Shown: piece by piece, positions 8,111 to 17,134 of the stretch
Numbering within the stretch: position 1 is the first letter of the stretch
How the letters are laid out: each line of letters opens with the position of its first letter
IMG/VR virus record: IMGVR_UViG_3300025669_000074
Span: 1-42,598 of that record
DNA from: a virus
DNA length: 42,598 bases
Direction: 5' to 3' (one strand)
The notes under the pieces: model-generated
The model's database searches: none
Seen by the model: the letters and a program-made list of their open reading frames with translations, nothing else
Told to the model about the DNA's origin: nothing
Program-made: the position numbers and the translations under genes

Positions 8111-9111
8111 TACCAAGCGTTGTATTGCTCAGTAGTATCTGCAACAACCACGCTCGCAGTTTGCGGAATGATTGTTATTGTTTGTTCGTTTACACCTTCA
8201 ATCGGTGTTGGTGAACTCATATCGTCTAATACACAACCGCTTAAACTCATAAGCATGCTAGCACTTCCAGCTCTTGCTGTGTCGTTAACTTCGAATAATA
8301 CGTTGAACTTGCTACCAGTTAAGAAATATGTGTTATACAATGTTTGTGTCCATTCAGTGGACTCATCTAATGTTAAAGACAACTCGTAATCTCGTGTTGT
8401 TGGTATTGGTAACTCGATAACTTGACTTCCATTTAGATAATGTCTAGCAACTAAGTTGTTGTTAACTGTAAGACTAACATCTTTAAGTCCATCAATTGTA
8501 TTTCCTGATTCTAAGTGAACTTTGAAATCTTGCCATTTATACGGTCTACTAGTATCTTGTGTGATTGCGGTTCTTTCTCCTGATCCAGCTGTTACATTTT
8601 GTGCGATGTAATTAACTTCAACAGTAGCCATTTCTCCTTCTGCAGAACTCACAGAAAAACTGTCTACCATACAACCTACCACTGTTCTTACAAAATTATT
8701 ACTACCGGGTTGTGGTCCCATGTGAGAATCTTCGATTGTAAAACTCGTAAAAGGATTCTTTGTTCCACTTGTTGCATAATTTCCGTTATCTGAATTAACT
8801 TCGCTAATCACGTGTGAATAGGGTGAAGGTGATCCAGCATCAACATTACTTCCTAAAGCAAATGCTAAAAATTTCCAATCTTGTGGATATATCGATAACG
8901 TTCCCGTTACGTCTTTTGTACTATTTTCGAATTGCGAGACATTCCTATCCCCAGTTCCTGTATATCTAATTCTTTCTTTAGTTACAGTTTCGTCAACCTC
9001 GTGGTTTTGTACCAAACCAGGCCAATGCAATGTAGTCCCTAAGGTACTTGCGTATGTTCCAGATTCATAAAAGAATCCTACATAATTTTGATCACTAATC
9101 ATATATGCCAT
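8110..9111 (-). CDS. Major tail tube protein
   Basis: A 333-residue beta-rich protein directly upstream of the tail chaperone. The N-terminus (Y-V-G-F-F-Y-E-S-G-T-Y, G-T-G-D-R-N-V) and the central motif F-T-I-E-D-S-H fit tail tube proteins of long-tailed viruses. The region V-D-S-F-S-V-S-S-A-E-G-E-M-A-T-V-E-V-N-Y matches the typical tube beta-strand block. It is larger than many siphovirus tubes (about 150-250), so an extra surface domain at the C-terminal half is likely. Confidence 0.8.
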   Translation of the reverse strand: MAYMISDQNYVGFFYESGTYASTLGTTLHWPGLVQNHEVDETVTKERIRYTGTGDRNVSQFENSTKDVTGTLSIYPQDWKFLAFALGSNVDAGSPSPYSHVISEVNSDNGNYATSGTKNPFTSFTIEDSHMGPQPGSNNFVRTVVGCMVDSFSVSSAEGEMATVEVNYIAQNVTAGSGERTAITQDTSRPYKWQDFKVHLESGNTIDGLKDVSLTVNNNLVARHYLNGSQVIELPIPTTRDYELSLTLDESTEWTQTLYNTYFLTGSKFNVLFEVNDTARAGSASMLMSLSGCVLDDMSSPTPIEGVNEQTITIIPQTASVVVADTTEQYNAW

Positions 9112-9126
9112 TTTTATTTTCTCCTA

Positions 9127-9576
9127 TTATGTTATAACTTGATAATTTATATCAAAAACTTTACTTTTTATACCGTTTGCGCCGTCTTCATCAACGTTTA
9201 CTGCCGAATTTATATTAAATCCCCATAGATTTTGTTCGACAGTACCTTCGCCACTATCAAATTGTTTAGTCCTCAGAGTGGTATATAACTCTTGAGCCAA
9301 TTTGTCTTTTTCTTTTTCGTTTCGCCCCCAAACTCGTACCTCGACTTTCATGTTAACAAGACTTTGTTCGCTTGCTAAACCTAATCTCCTAGTCGAGAAA
9401 TTGTTTTGTTTGACGGTGATATGTGGATAGTTTACATACCTAGATGGATAACCAGTTACCACAAAGCTACTATTACCACTTCTGGTCGAAGTAATCGGAT
9501 CTGTTACTCCAGATGCTATTACGCTCCTTAATAATAAAATAGAGTCTTGTATAAAAGTTGCTTCGTTTACTGTCAT
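9127..9576 (-). CDS. Tail terminator / completion protein
   Basis: A 149-residue protein between the gp10-like protein and the tail tube. It starts with a helix (F-I-Q-D-S-I-L-L-L-R) and then has beta strands (P-H-I-T-V-K, V-K-V-E-V-R-V-W-G), as expected for tail terminators (lambda gpU/HK97 gp17-like). It is the first gene downstream of the conserved promoter element at 9641-9674, so it probably opens the tail transcript. Confidence 0.65.
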   Translation of the reverse strand: MTVNEATFIQDSILLLRSVIASGVTDPITSTRSGNSSFVVTGYPSRYVNYPHITVKQNNFSTRRLGLASEQSLVNMKVEVRVWGRNEKEKDKLAQELYTTLRTKQFDSGEGTVEQNLWGFNINSAVNVDEDGANGIKSKVFDINYQVIT

Positions 9577-9640
9577 TTTCCACCTGGAATATAAAATCGC
9601 ACATGCGATAGATTGTTACATATATTAATATGATTATTAC

Positions 9641-9674
9641 ATTTATAAACCTAATTTCTAGATATATATTTATA
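9641..9674 (-). promoter_or_regulatory. Conserved promoter element, copy 1 (tail block)
   Basis: On the minus strand this reads ATATATATCTAGAAATTA, then a short spacer and TTTATAAA at 9649-9642. It starts inside the stop region of the upstream gene and sits 66 bases before the tail terminator gene. The same layout recurs at 20147-20178 and 24232-24267. Confidence 0.68.
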
Positions 9675-10050
9675 ACGCAGATTTAATCTCGTCTTCGATA
9701 AATTCTTTAACTTTAGATTCTTCTCGATTCGCGGTGTTACCAAAATGACTTCTTGCTGTAATCTTAGACGTACCAAACTCTAAATATACGGCATAATCTA
9801 ATGGAGAAAAAACTTGAGCACTTAAATCATCAGATTCACTTCGTATAGAATTTTGGAACCGACCAGTGTCGACCGATTTTGGTTCTGCTCGACGACCAGC
9901 AATACTTTCGACAACTTCGCTTTCGATAAATAATGCAGCTTTAGTTATAGCAGTTTGAGTCGCCTTTAACGCTTCAGAACTAGATTTTGCTAATTTAGAA
10001 ATCGCTTGACTTTCGCCCTCGATTTCAATGCTAAAAGAATTTTTAGCCAT
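9670..10050 (-). CDS. HK97 gp10-like tail completion protein
   Basis: A 126-residue protein with the HK97-gp10 family layout: an N-terminal helix (A-L-K-A-T-Q-T-A-I-T-K-A-A), V-D-T-G-R-F-Q-N-S-I-R at about 60-70, and Y-A-V-Y-L-E-F-G-T-S at about 85-95. The D-T-G and Y-x-x-Y-L-E-F-G-T motifs are the family signature. It acts in head-tail joining or tail completion. Its start is adjacent to the stop of the preceding gene (1-base overlap). Confidence 0.85.
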   Translation of the reverse strand: MAKNSFSIEIEGESQAISKLAKSSSEALKATQTAITKAALFIESEVVESIAGRRAEPKSVDTGRFQNSIRSESDDLSAQVFSPLDYAVYLEFGTSKITARSHFGNTANREESKVKEFIEDEIKSAL

Positions 10051-10478
10051 TATACTTCACCAATAAATGAACCAGCGTTTAATACTCGAATAAAACATTT
10101 GTAATATACGTCGTCTGGTCCAACACTATAAACCAAGTTACCATTATCGATAATAGAATAGTTAACAAAATTCGGTGAACCTACTCCAATCTTTGTATAT
10201 CTGTCTAAATCTGTTGCTAAACTACCAGCTATATACAACTTAGAATCGTCAAATTGAATTTGACCTTGTGTTAATAACTTAAAATCTTCGCCACCAGTTG
10301 AAGACGTGACAGGGAATCGTAACCCGCTAATATAAATATCAGCGCCACTTTTAGTTAAAAATGCATCGTCATAATCTGCTCCAGAATAAGATTCTACATA
10401 GTACTTTAATCTAAGTACTTCTCCATAGTCATTAAAAATTCCAATGACATCATCTCGTAAATCTGTTCCAAAGCTCAT
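10050..10478 (-). CDS. Head closure / stopper-like connector protein
   Basis: A 142-residue beta-rich protein located between the adaptor-like and gp10-like genes. It starts L-R-D-D-V-I-G-I-F-N-D-Y-G and contains strands such as Q-I-Q-F-D-D-S-K-L-Y-I-A, consistent with head completion (SPP1 gp16-like stopper) proteins. Assigned from gene order plus a beta-barrel-like pattern; sequence evidence alone is weak. Confidence 0.55.
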   Translation of the reverse strand: MSFGTDLRDDVIGIFNDYGEVLRLKYYVESYSGADYDDAFLTKSGADIYISGLRFPVTSSTGGEDFKLLTQGQIQFDDSKLYIAGSLATDLDRYTKIGVGSPNFVNYSIIDNGNLVYSVGPDDVYYKCFIRVLNAGSFIGEV

Positions 10479-10487
10479 TTTTTATTT

Positions 10488-10874
10488 TTAAGAATTTGCT
10501 TTAAATAGTTTTATTCTTCTACCTAAAATTCTTAATTCTTCTGACAACATTTTGTCTGCACTTATACGTGAATTAGAAATATTAGAATTTCCACCTTTAG
10601 AAATCGATAGGTCTCCTAATTTGACATTACTAACATCTGTTCCAATAACTTCTAACACGCCATAAACGTCGTACATTGTCTTGTATAAAATTGAGTTGTG
10701 ATATTTTTGGTCGATACTAACACTTCCGATAGTATAACCAGTTCGTTGTTCAATATGAGAAATGGCTCTTTCTATAATACCATACATATCAGTTCCACTT
10801 ATCGATATCGGTACATTGTCTATTAACTTCTGTACTTCCGCTTGAGCGCTTCCTAGATTCCATAATGTTGCCAT
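10488..10874 (-). CDS. Head-tail adaptor protein (gp6-like)
   Basis: A 128-residue mostly helical protein. It has an N-terminal helix, then G-I-I-E-R-A-I-S-H-I-E-Q-R-T-G and a C-terminal helix (A-D-K-M-L-S-E-E-L-R-I-L-G-R-R-I-K-L). The helical composition and the place before the stopper-like gene fit the adaptor that docks on the portal ring. Confidence 0.55.
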   Translation of the reverse strand: MATLWNLGSAQAEVQKLIDNVPISISGTDMYGIIERAISHIEQRTGYTIGSVSIDQKYHNSILYKTMYDVYGVLEVIGTDVSNVKLGDLSISKGGNSNISNSRISADKMLSEELRILGRRIKLFKANS

Positions 10875-10883
10875 TTTAAATTA

Positions 10884-11183
10884 TTAAATATATTTAGCCG
10901 AAGATAGACGACCCAATATTTCCTTTTTAGTATCTCTCTCGATATTGTACTCGATGTCGATATTATTATCTACCATCCAAGCTTTGATTTCTTTTTCTTT
11001 CCAACTTAGCTCTGGTATAATAGAAAATTTTGTTTTACTTTTAACTTGTGGTTTTGTTTCTTCGATATTATCTAAATATCTACCCAGTCCAGATTCAACT
11101 AACTTTTTAGCATCATGTTCATTCAGATATTCGATTCGATGAGGTCCATGTGACCCAGTGTATTCAATTCTAACTTTTTTCAT
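10884..11183 (-). CDS. Small connector-region protein with SAP/HeH-like C-terminus
   Basis: A 99-residue basic protein. The N-terminal half has a short beta motif with H-R-I-E-Y-L. The C-terminal ~40 residues (W-K-E-K-E-I-K-A-W-M ... T-K-K-E-I-L-G-R-L) match the helix-extended-loop-helix (HeH/LEM, SAP-like) pattern found in small phage head proteins. A role in DNA contact at the head vertex is possible; not certain. Confidence 0.5.
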   Translation of the reverse strand: MKKVRIEYTGSHGPHRIEYLNEHDAKKLVESGLGRYLDNIEETKPQVKSKTKFSIIPELSWKEKEIKAWMVDNNIDIEYNIERDTKKEILGRLSSAKYI

Positions 11184-11184
11184 T

Positions 11185-14082
11185 TTATCTTCTCCTATTT
11201 TGTATGGTTTCTGCCCATGTATATGACCGACTGCTATCGTATAGCCAACCAGTTGATGTGTTTAATTCTGACGTTAAAGATTTAGCTGGATAAGCAGGAT
11301 CTCTTTTTGAACTAGAGTTAGTATCAAAGTATATTACAAACCATTTTGTCGAGTTAACTACTAAATCAGTTACTGTCTTCCACACGTATTGTACAGAATC
11401 AGTTGTTGTCTCTTTATAGTATCCAAATTCTATTAAGTTTACTACTGGCGTTTCGATTGCAGTATCACTCATTAACAAACACTGTGCCTGTACATATCTA
11501 GATTCGTTTAAATTAGTTAACGTTGTGTTTTGATAATAATATGATGACCAGTTGTAAAATGATGTAACCTCGTTTTGTGATAACGATCTATTGTATATAG
11601 CAACTTCGTCGATAGTACCATTAAACTGATCGATAATGTGATCACCAGTATTAAAGTGTCTAGCTCCAATAAAAAATCCAGTGGTTGATGAAACAAATCC
11701 AGCGTGCCAAGTTTCACTATCTTCTAAATTACCATTCACATACATAAGAACATCAGTTCCATTATATGTCGCCAACACGTTATACCAACTAGTGTTGAGT
11801 ATTTCAGTACGACCATTCAAAAATGTAGATCGATCTGTACCATTTCCTATTCTAAAATCTAAAAGATTATTATCCCTAATTCTAAAATAAAATCCATCGT
11901 AAGTAACATCTGGAATACCAACTGCGATGATTGATTGATACGAGTCAGACTCGGATTTTTTAATCCATGCTGATACTGTAAAATCTCCTGATATATTTAA
12001 TGCAGGGTCTGTAATATTTATCATTCCATTATCTAAATCGAATGCTGACGCATTTTCGCCACTAAATACTCCGTATGTCGAATTAGGACATATCACACAA
12101 GTTCCATTAAAATTTCCTTGTTCATCTACAAATATATTGTAAGTTTCTCCAAGAGTAGCATTATTATTTAATTTATAATATGATACTAATGATGTATCTG
12201 TAATATTAGGTCTTAACAAATCCGCGTTTCGTATTCTACAACTAAAATTACTCGGTTTATATATTGTTGACGTAAATATTCTTCGATATTCTACGAAATT
12301 TACACTAGGTCCAGCATCTATGATAGACGTTGTAAAATTACCGACTGTCGCGAACAGACCAAAATCAAATATTTCTTTTACGTTTGTTGGTGATAATGTA
12401 CGATTCCATAAAGCGACTTCGTCGATTGACCCGTTAATTGATACGGTCGGTGACGAAACATAAAAAACATTAGATGATTTTAATACTGTAGAACTATTTA
12501 ATAACGAAGTACCAACCAATGAGCCATCGTAATAAGCCGACAAATATGTGTCATTCGTACTAACACATACATGATGCCACTTGTAATCAAAATTTGATCT
12601 GCTAGGAACACTAAATGAATATGTAGAATCTGCAGTCCCATATAAATCGTAGTCTTCATATCTAACTATATAATTTATATCTTCTGTATCATAATTATAA
12701 TCAATATGTCTAAATCCATAAGCACCAGACGTGATAACTCTTGGATACATTAAGGTTGAATTACCAACGATATAAAACCATGCACAAGTTGTAACATTAT
12801 AACCACCGGTTTTGTTTATTTCACTAGCCCCGACAACAGTTAAAGAATCATCATCATTATCAAAATCATATCTTTCGTGTACATGTATTATATTAGCAGA
12901 TGGAGTTAAATCATAACCATTACCGCTAGTGTCTTTTGCATCCTTAGTAAATGGATAATTTGCAACTAGTCCAAAATTTAAAATATTAGTAGTGTTAAAA
13001 TGTACATTTACGAACTCGATAGTGTCATCTGGTGATATGTTATATGATTCGTACAACGAATTTAAATCCGCAGTAATTGTAAATACAGTAGAATGAAATC
13101 CAGTCTTATATTGACCAGTGTTAATATCGAATTCAATTACAGATTCTGTTGATGGATCATAATATTTTATGTCGTCAACAGAGCCGATGTCATTATAATT
13201 ATATATCGGTACACCACGTTGTGATAAGACAGATTGTTCTGCTGTTGATAATGATAGTTTTTCAATAGATTCTGTTGTCAATGGTTCACAAATTAACTGT
13301 ACTTTATCGTTAAAAACAAATTCGCAATTATCTTCTTTTTCGTATACGTTTATAACGTAATATCCTAAAATACCCCCAGTTGGTATGATATATGTGTCTA
13401 AAATTGATTGTTCGGAAATAGAAGTTTTTTCTATATCTACCCCATCATCTAATTCGATGACAGGATCGATGTCTATATTACCATATTGTGGTTTGTAAGT
13501 ATAATAAATTTTTCCGTTATATTGAGTAACGTAATTTAATTTTTCGATGTCAGTAGAGTAATCGAAAATTAACCAACCATCTTGTATTGATGTGATGTTA
13601 GTTTTCTCTTGATTGACAGAATATATAGTTCCTTCATTCGTTACATCTAACTCTGTGTTTTTGTTACGTAAATAACATTTAGAGTCTTGATCTTCGGGTG
13701 TCCAAGTAACACTGTCTTTAATACCAGACGATGTAATTACTAAACTACGTGTTAAATTTCCCTTTGAATAATAAATGTCTTGTGAGATAATATATTTGTT
13801 ATCTTCTTCTTCGTAGTGTATCTCACTATATTTTGTACCACGTTGTTTATACACAGTTTTATAACGACTGTCTGACAAACAATATGGTTGCCATACACTT
13901 TCGCCGAGGTTTGAATAACCTTGTTTTATTTTTAACATTCCGTCATTAAAATATAAATCATAATCTTTACTTAATTCGTTTGGTATAGTAATTAATGCAG
14001 TGTCCTGTGTTATATATATTCCCATACCGCCAAACACGATAAGCGCAATTAATGCGTAATTAATAATATCTTCTTTTTTCAT
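11185..14082 (-). CDS. Large membrane-anchored surface protein with two LamG domains
   Basis: A 965-residue protein, the longest in the window. Residues 9-26 form an N-terminal hydrophobic segment (signal or anchor). About 330 residues of unassigned beta-rich sequence follow, then LamG/concanavalin-like domains at roughly 370-560 and 640-850. Each LamG domain has W-H-H-V / W-Y-N-V and G-x-I-D-E-V-A-x-x-N-R-x-L-S signatures. There are many N-x-S/T sequons. LamG domains bind sugars or glycoproteins. It sits between capsid and connector genes, so it may be a head- or neck-attached fibre, or be displayed on the host surface. It pairs with the similar gene upstream. Confidence 0.8.
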   Translation of the reverse strand: MKKEDIINYALIALIVFGGMGIYITQDTALITIPNELSKDYDLYFNDGMLKIKQGYSNLGESVWQPYCLSDSRYKTVYKQRGTKYSEIHYEEEDNKYIISQDIYYSKGNLTRSLVITSSGIKDSVTWTPEDQDSKCYLRNKNTELDVTNEGTIYSVNQEKTNITSIQDGWLIFDYSTDIEKLNYVTQYNGKIYYTYKPQYGNIDIDPVIELDDGVDIEKTSISEQSILDTYIIPTGGILGYYVINVYEKEDNCEFVFNDKVQLICEPLTTESIEKLSLSTAEQSVLSQRGVPIYNYNDIGSVDDIKYYDPSTESVIEFDINTGQYKTGFHSTVFTITADLNSLYESYNISPDDTIEFVNVHFNTTNILNFGLVANYPFTKDAKDTSGNGYDLTPSANIIHVHERYDFDNDDDSLTVVGASEINKTGGYNVTTCAWFYIVGNSTLMYPRVITSGAYGFRHIDYNYDTEDINYIVRYEDYDLYGTADSTYSFSVPSRSNFDYKWHHVCVSTNDTYLSAYYDGSLVGTSLLNSSTVLKSSNVFYVSSPTVSINGSIDEVALWNRTLSPTNVKEIFDFGLFATVGNFTTSIIDAGPSVNFVEYRRIFTSTIYKPSNFSCRIRNADLLRPNITDTSLVSYYKLNNNATLGETYNIFVDEQGNFNGTCVICPNSTYGVFSGENASAFDLDNGMINITDPALNISGDFTVSAWIKKSESDSYQSIIAVGIPDVTYDGFYFRIRDNNLLDFRIGNGTDRSTFLNGRTEILNTSWYNVLATYNGTDVLMYVNGNLEDSETWHAGFVSSTTGFFIGARHFNTGDHIIDQFNGTIDEVAIYNRSLSQNEVTSFYNWSSYYYQNTTLTNLNESRYVQAQCLLMSDTAIETPVVNLIEFGYYKETTTDSVQYVWKTVTDLVVNSTKWFVIYFDTNSSSKRDPAYPAKSLTSELNTSTGWLYDSSRSYTWAETIQNRRR

Positions 14083-14083
14083 T

Positions 14084-15862
14084 TTATATACCTATCAACT
14101 CTGTAATATCTGCAGATTCATATGGCAATGCGTAACATTGATTGTTTACATAATCTACAACGCCTGACGCGTTTAAACATTGTCCGTATTGGTTTACTTC
14201 ATAAACTCTAATCGAATTTTGGTCGACATAGACCTTATCTGATTTACTAGAGTCGTATAATTGTAGTACATCATCAGCCGACAATGTTTTATTAAGTATA
14301 ATTAAACTATCAACTGTTCCGTTCATTGAATTATAAGCAGTAATATATATTTGAGTTTTGCCTAAATTTATTGCACCGTCAACAAAACCTGATGCGACTT
14401 CGTCTACACCATCATAATATATCGTTGCATTTTTGTCTGTTTTATTATAAGTTAAACAAGTAAAATGCCAATCCCTGTCTGTATAATTTCCTAAACCATA
14501 GTTACCTATCACTATATTAGAATTATTTTCTGTATCAATTCTAGCGTATATTTGATTAGTGTCGTGAATACCAGTAAAATGTAATCTAAATCGTCCTAAA
14601 GACCCGTTTCCAAGAGTAGATAATGATTCGTAATCTGTATATTCGTCTTCTTCTAATTTAGACCAAATACACATCGAGATGTTATCATTCGACAAATCTA
14701 AATCTGATACAGCAGAATGCAAATACGAGTTATACCCGTCACAATAAACACCTTTTAAAATCTTCCCATCATATACCCAATCAGTGTTAAAATCTGTCAG
14801 TGTATTATCGCCAACGATATCGTCAGTTTGACTTTCTTCGAATGGGTAATACGAAATAATATTATCTTCCATCCCAGATAAATCGTAATTTTGTGGACCA
14901 AGACCCAACTCTAAAAACTCTGTATCCCAATCGATAGTGTGATTAAATACTGGGATCGTCCAATTTCTTGGTCTATATGAATTATAAACATAAGTAATTT
15001 CTTCATCTGTCAATGATCTATTCCATATCATAAATTCGTCAACTGACCCGTTAAAATCGTTAACTTGATTACCGTTAGCTAATAAACCGCCAATTAATAT
15101 TTTAGCGTTTGAATCAAAAACCTGAGTTACTGTTTGGTTTAACACTGTTGTCACATCTTCCTGTTCACCGTCTATATACATTTTAAAACTGCCATTATTA
15201 AACACGAAACCGATATGATGCCACTCGTCGTCTCCAACATCTGTTGTCGATCTAAATAGTTTTTGAGCTCCGATTGTTCCAGTTTGTTGAACTCTCATGT
15301 CTAATTTTGAAGGGACATTCCTAGAATATACCATATGCCATGAACGTTGATTGTTACCGAAATCGAAATGTGAAACTGGACTACCGCCAGACTGAGACGG
15401 TCCTTTTGTCCATGCAAATACACTTAATTGTGTTCTGTTGTAACCAGTCTCTGGATAATCGGGAATAGTAATATAATCATTTTTTCCATCCACGAGATAA
15501 CAGTCTTGTATTTTACAAGCCTCATACGAACCAGAAAACTCTGTTCCGTCGTGAGTAGAAATACTATCTTCAGCGTTATTTTCTAAACGATACCATGCTG
15601 TTAAGCCATCGTAAACACTAGAAGTAGAAATAATTGGTGCTCTTTCATAATTTTCAATGCTAAATATTGTGGCGAATGTCCACGTTTCGTTTTCTAATGC
15701 ATCATGAACTATTGACCACGAGGGTATAGTCGACAATCCAATGTTTCTAATCGAATCAGAAATTGGAAAGCCAGAAATTATACTAATAACTAATAAAAGC
15801 AAAATAAGTATGCTTAATAAAATACAAAAAATTTTTTTGTTAACTTGTTTCATTTTATGCAA
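14084..15862 (-). CDS. Membrane-anchored surface protein with two LamG domains
   Basis: A 592-residue protein. It has a basic start and a hydrophobic helix at about 10-29 (I-L-L-L-L-V-I-S-I-I), then LamG domains at roughly 85-300 and 340-545. Both carry the W-H-H/W-H-F and G-S-V-D-E-F-M-I-W-N-R-S-L or G-T-V-D-S-L-I-I-L-N signatures. Rich in N-x-S/T sequons. It is related to the next gene downstream, probably by duplication. The N-terminal anchor is unusual for a virion fibre and recalls archaeal surface adhesins. Confidence 0.8.
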   Translation of the reverse strand: MHKMKQVNKKIFCILLSILILLLLVISIISGFPISDSIRNIGLSTIPSWSIVHDALENETWTFATIFSIENYERAPIISTSSVYDGLTAWYRLENNAEDSISTHDGTEFSGSYEACKIQDCYLVDGKNDYITIPDYPETGYNRTQLSVFAWTKGPSQSGGSPVSHFDFGNNQRSWHMVYSRNVPSKLDMRVQQTGTIGAQKLFRSTTDVGDDEWHHIGFVFNNGSFKMYIDGEQEDVTTVLNQTVTQVFDSNAKILIGGLLANGNQVNDFNGSVDEFMIWNRSLTDEEITYVYNSYRPRNWTIPVFNHTIDWDTEFLELGLGPQNYDLSGMEDNIISYYPFEESQTDDIVGDNTLTDFNTDWVYDGKILKGVYCDGYNSYLHSAVSDLDLSNDNISMCIWSKLEEDEYTDYESLSTLGNGSLGRFRLHFTGIHDTNQIYARIDTENNSNIVIGNYGLGNYTDRDWHFTCLTYNKTDKNATIYYDGVDEVASGFVDGAINLGKTQIYITAYNSMNGTVDSLIILNKTLSADDVLQLYDSSKSDKVYVDQNSIRVYEVNQYGQCLNASGVVDYVNNQCYALPYESADITELIGI

Positions 15863-16247
15863 TTGTATGCTTGTAAACGACTGTCACATAAATCGTATGT
15901 GTAGTAATCCCAGCTGCACAATGCAGTCTAATAGGAACAGTGCTTAAATCTGAAAAGTTGTCAAACTCGATTCGTTTAGTACTACCTAAATTAGCATAAT
16001 AAAATTGTGCTTGTAATACCCCATCACTATCCTCGTGTGCGGGATCTCTCTCGTTTGCTGTACTCGCCGTAGCTTTTCGTAGTAAAGTGAATTTTGCGTC
16101 AGCGTCTGCTGCTACTGAATATACGTATAATGCCTGAACACTCCATTTAGTATCACGGTTTAGTGTTAGTGCTTGTTCATAGTCATCTGAACCGTTATAA
16201 GCTAATGAATATGTTTCTGTAAAAAGTTGATAATCTGATTGTCCCAT
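15855..16247 (-). CDS. Small beta-rich virion-like protein
   Basis: A 130-residue protein overlapping the start of the LamG gene by 8 bases. It has alternating beta strands (T-E-T-Y-S-L-A-Y-N-G, K-W-S-V-Q-A-L-Y-V-Y, T-I-Y-V-T-V-V-Y). It resembles a small fibre-tip or decoration protein; no family is recognised. The translational overlap suggests it works with the LamG proteins. Confidence 0.5.
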   Translation of the reverse strand: MGQSDYQLFTETYSLAYNGSDDYEQALTLNRDTKWSVQALYVYSVAADADAKFTLLRKATASTANERDPAHEDSDGVLQAQFYYANLGSTKRIEFDNFSDLSTVPIRLHCAAGITTHTIYVTVVYKHTIA

Positions 16248-16282
16248 TGTTTGTTAATCTCCGAAATGTTTTTTGTTTAAAT

Positions 16283-16330
16283 ATATATAAAAAAATAAAA
16301 AAAAGAAAAACCCAGCTATATTTATACTGG
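16283..16330 (-). terminator. Hairpin plus T-tract terminator after fibre-like gene
   Basis: On the minus strand CCAGTATA pairs with TATAGCTGG (one bulged base, 2-base loop). GTTTTTC and an 8-T run follow. The hairpin overlaps the stop codon of the gene at 16322-17080. It has the form of an intrinsic terminator. Confidence 0.65.
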
Positions 16331-17080
16331 ATTTCCGTCTGCTTTCCATGCAAACAGTTTTGATGGATCTGAACTTTCTACTCCGAATGATCCAGCTTGT
16401 GTGTAAATCAAACCAAATGATGTTCCTAAAGCCCCTGATCCAGCGTTAACCGATACTATTGGTGCGTCGAAAAATGGTGTTCCGAATACTACATCTAGTT
16501 TACTTCCAGCTCCTGTTTCTCCGGTAGCTCTGAGGGTTGTAGTTTGTGTCCATGCTGTTGGACTTCCGTTGAGTGCAGTCCGTGGCATTCTGTGAACACC
16601 TGCTTCAGAAATGTTAGATCCTTGTATATCACCTGTTGAATAAACTTGAGCTCCTGAGATCATTACGTCTCCAAACACTCTACCTGCTTCTACACTTCCT
16701 GTTGCGAATACATTCAATCCTGATACATGTGTTGCTCCAATTACTGTGTCACCAGTCACGCTTGCGTTTGCGTAAACGTTGTTTCCTGATACATGTGTTG
16801 CTCCAATTACTGTGTCACCAGTCACGCTTGCGTTTGCGTAAACGTTGTTTCCTGAAACCATTACGTCTGCTACAACTTTGTCTGCTTGTACACTGCCTGC
16901 TGCGAATACATTAGTTCCGCTTATGGTTGGTGTCGTGAATGATGTTGTTGCATATATAGTTGTACCACTAATTGTTGCTGATTGCACACTAGTTGCACCA
17001 TAAACATTAGTTCCGCTAATAACCGCTGTTGAGGTTACTGCTTGATTTACTTCTTCAAATCCTAATCCGTCTGTTGTCAT
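16322..17080 (-). CDS. Repeat-rich fibre-like protein
   Basis: A 252-residue protein. Residues ~15-160 are a series of short degenerate repeats of the type I-S-G-T-N-V-Y-A-x-x-S-V, as in phage tail/neck fibres that form trimeric beta-helices. The C-terminal ~90 residues form a non-repetitive head (T-T-T-L-R-A-T-G-E-T-G-A). It follows the capsid gene and its terminator and is itself followed by a terminator. Probably a head or neck fibre. Confidence 0.65.
   Translation of the reverse strand: MTTDGLGFEEVNQAVTSTAVISGTNVYGATSVQSATISGTTIYATTSFTTPTISGTNVFAAGSVQADKVVADVMVSGNNVYANASVTGDTVIGATHVSGNNVYANASVTGDTVIGATHVSGLNVFATGSVEAGRVFGDVMISGAQVYSTGDIQGSNISEAGVHRMPRTALNGSPTAWTQTTTLRATGETGAGSKLDVVFGTPFFDAPIVSVNAGSGALGTSFGLIYTQAGSFGVESSDPSKLFAWKADGNPV
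16721..16852. repeat. Exact 66-bp tandem duplication in fibre-like gene
   Basis: Two adjacent 66-base copies (16721-16786 and 16787-16852) appear identical. They encode a 22-residue block containing T-G-D-T-V-I-G-A-T-H-V-S-G. Identity at synonymous sites indicates a very recent duplication. Confidence 0.93.
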
Positions 17081-17087
17081 ATTGTTT

Positions 17088-17134
17088 TACCTCCTAAAAT
17101 AAAAACTAAAAATCAAAACCCCAATTAAGAGGTT
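17088..17134 (-). terminator. Hairpin plus T-rich terminator after major capsid gene
   Basis: On the minus strand AACCTC pairs with GGGGTT (one G-U) around TTAATT. TTGATTTTTAGTTTTTATTTT-like T tracts follow. The capsid stop codon is in the loop. This isolates the capsid gene from the fibre genes downstream and fits high-level capsid expression. Confidence 0.6.

Noticed and set aside
4065-9111. Contractile tail (myovirus) assignment
   Set aside because: No sheath gene lies before the tail tube, and the spacing tube-chaperone-tape-hub is that of a siphovirus.
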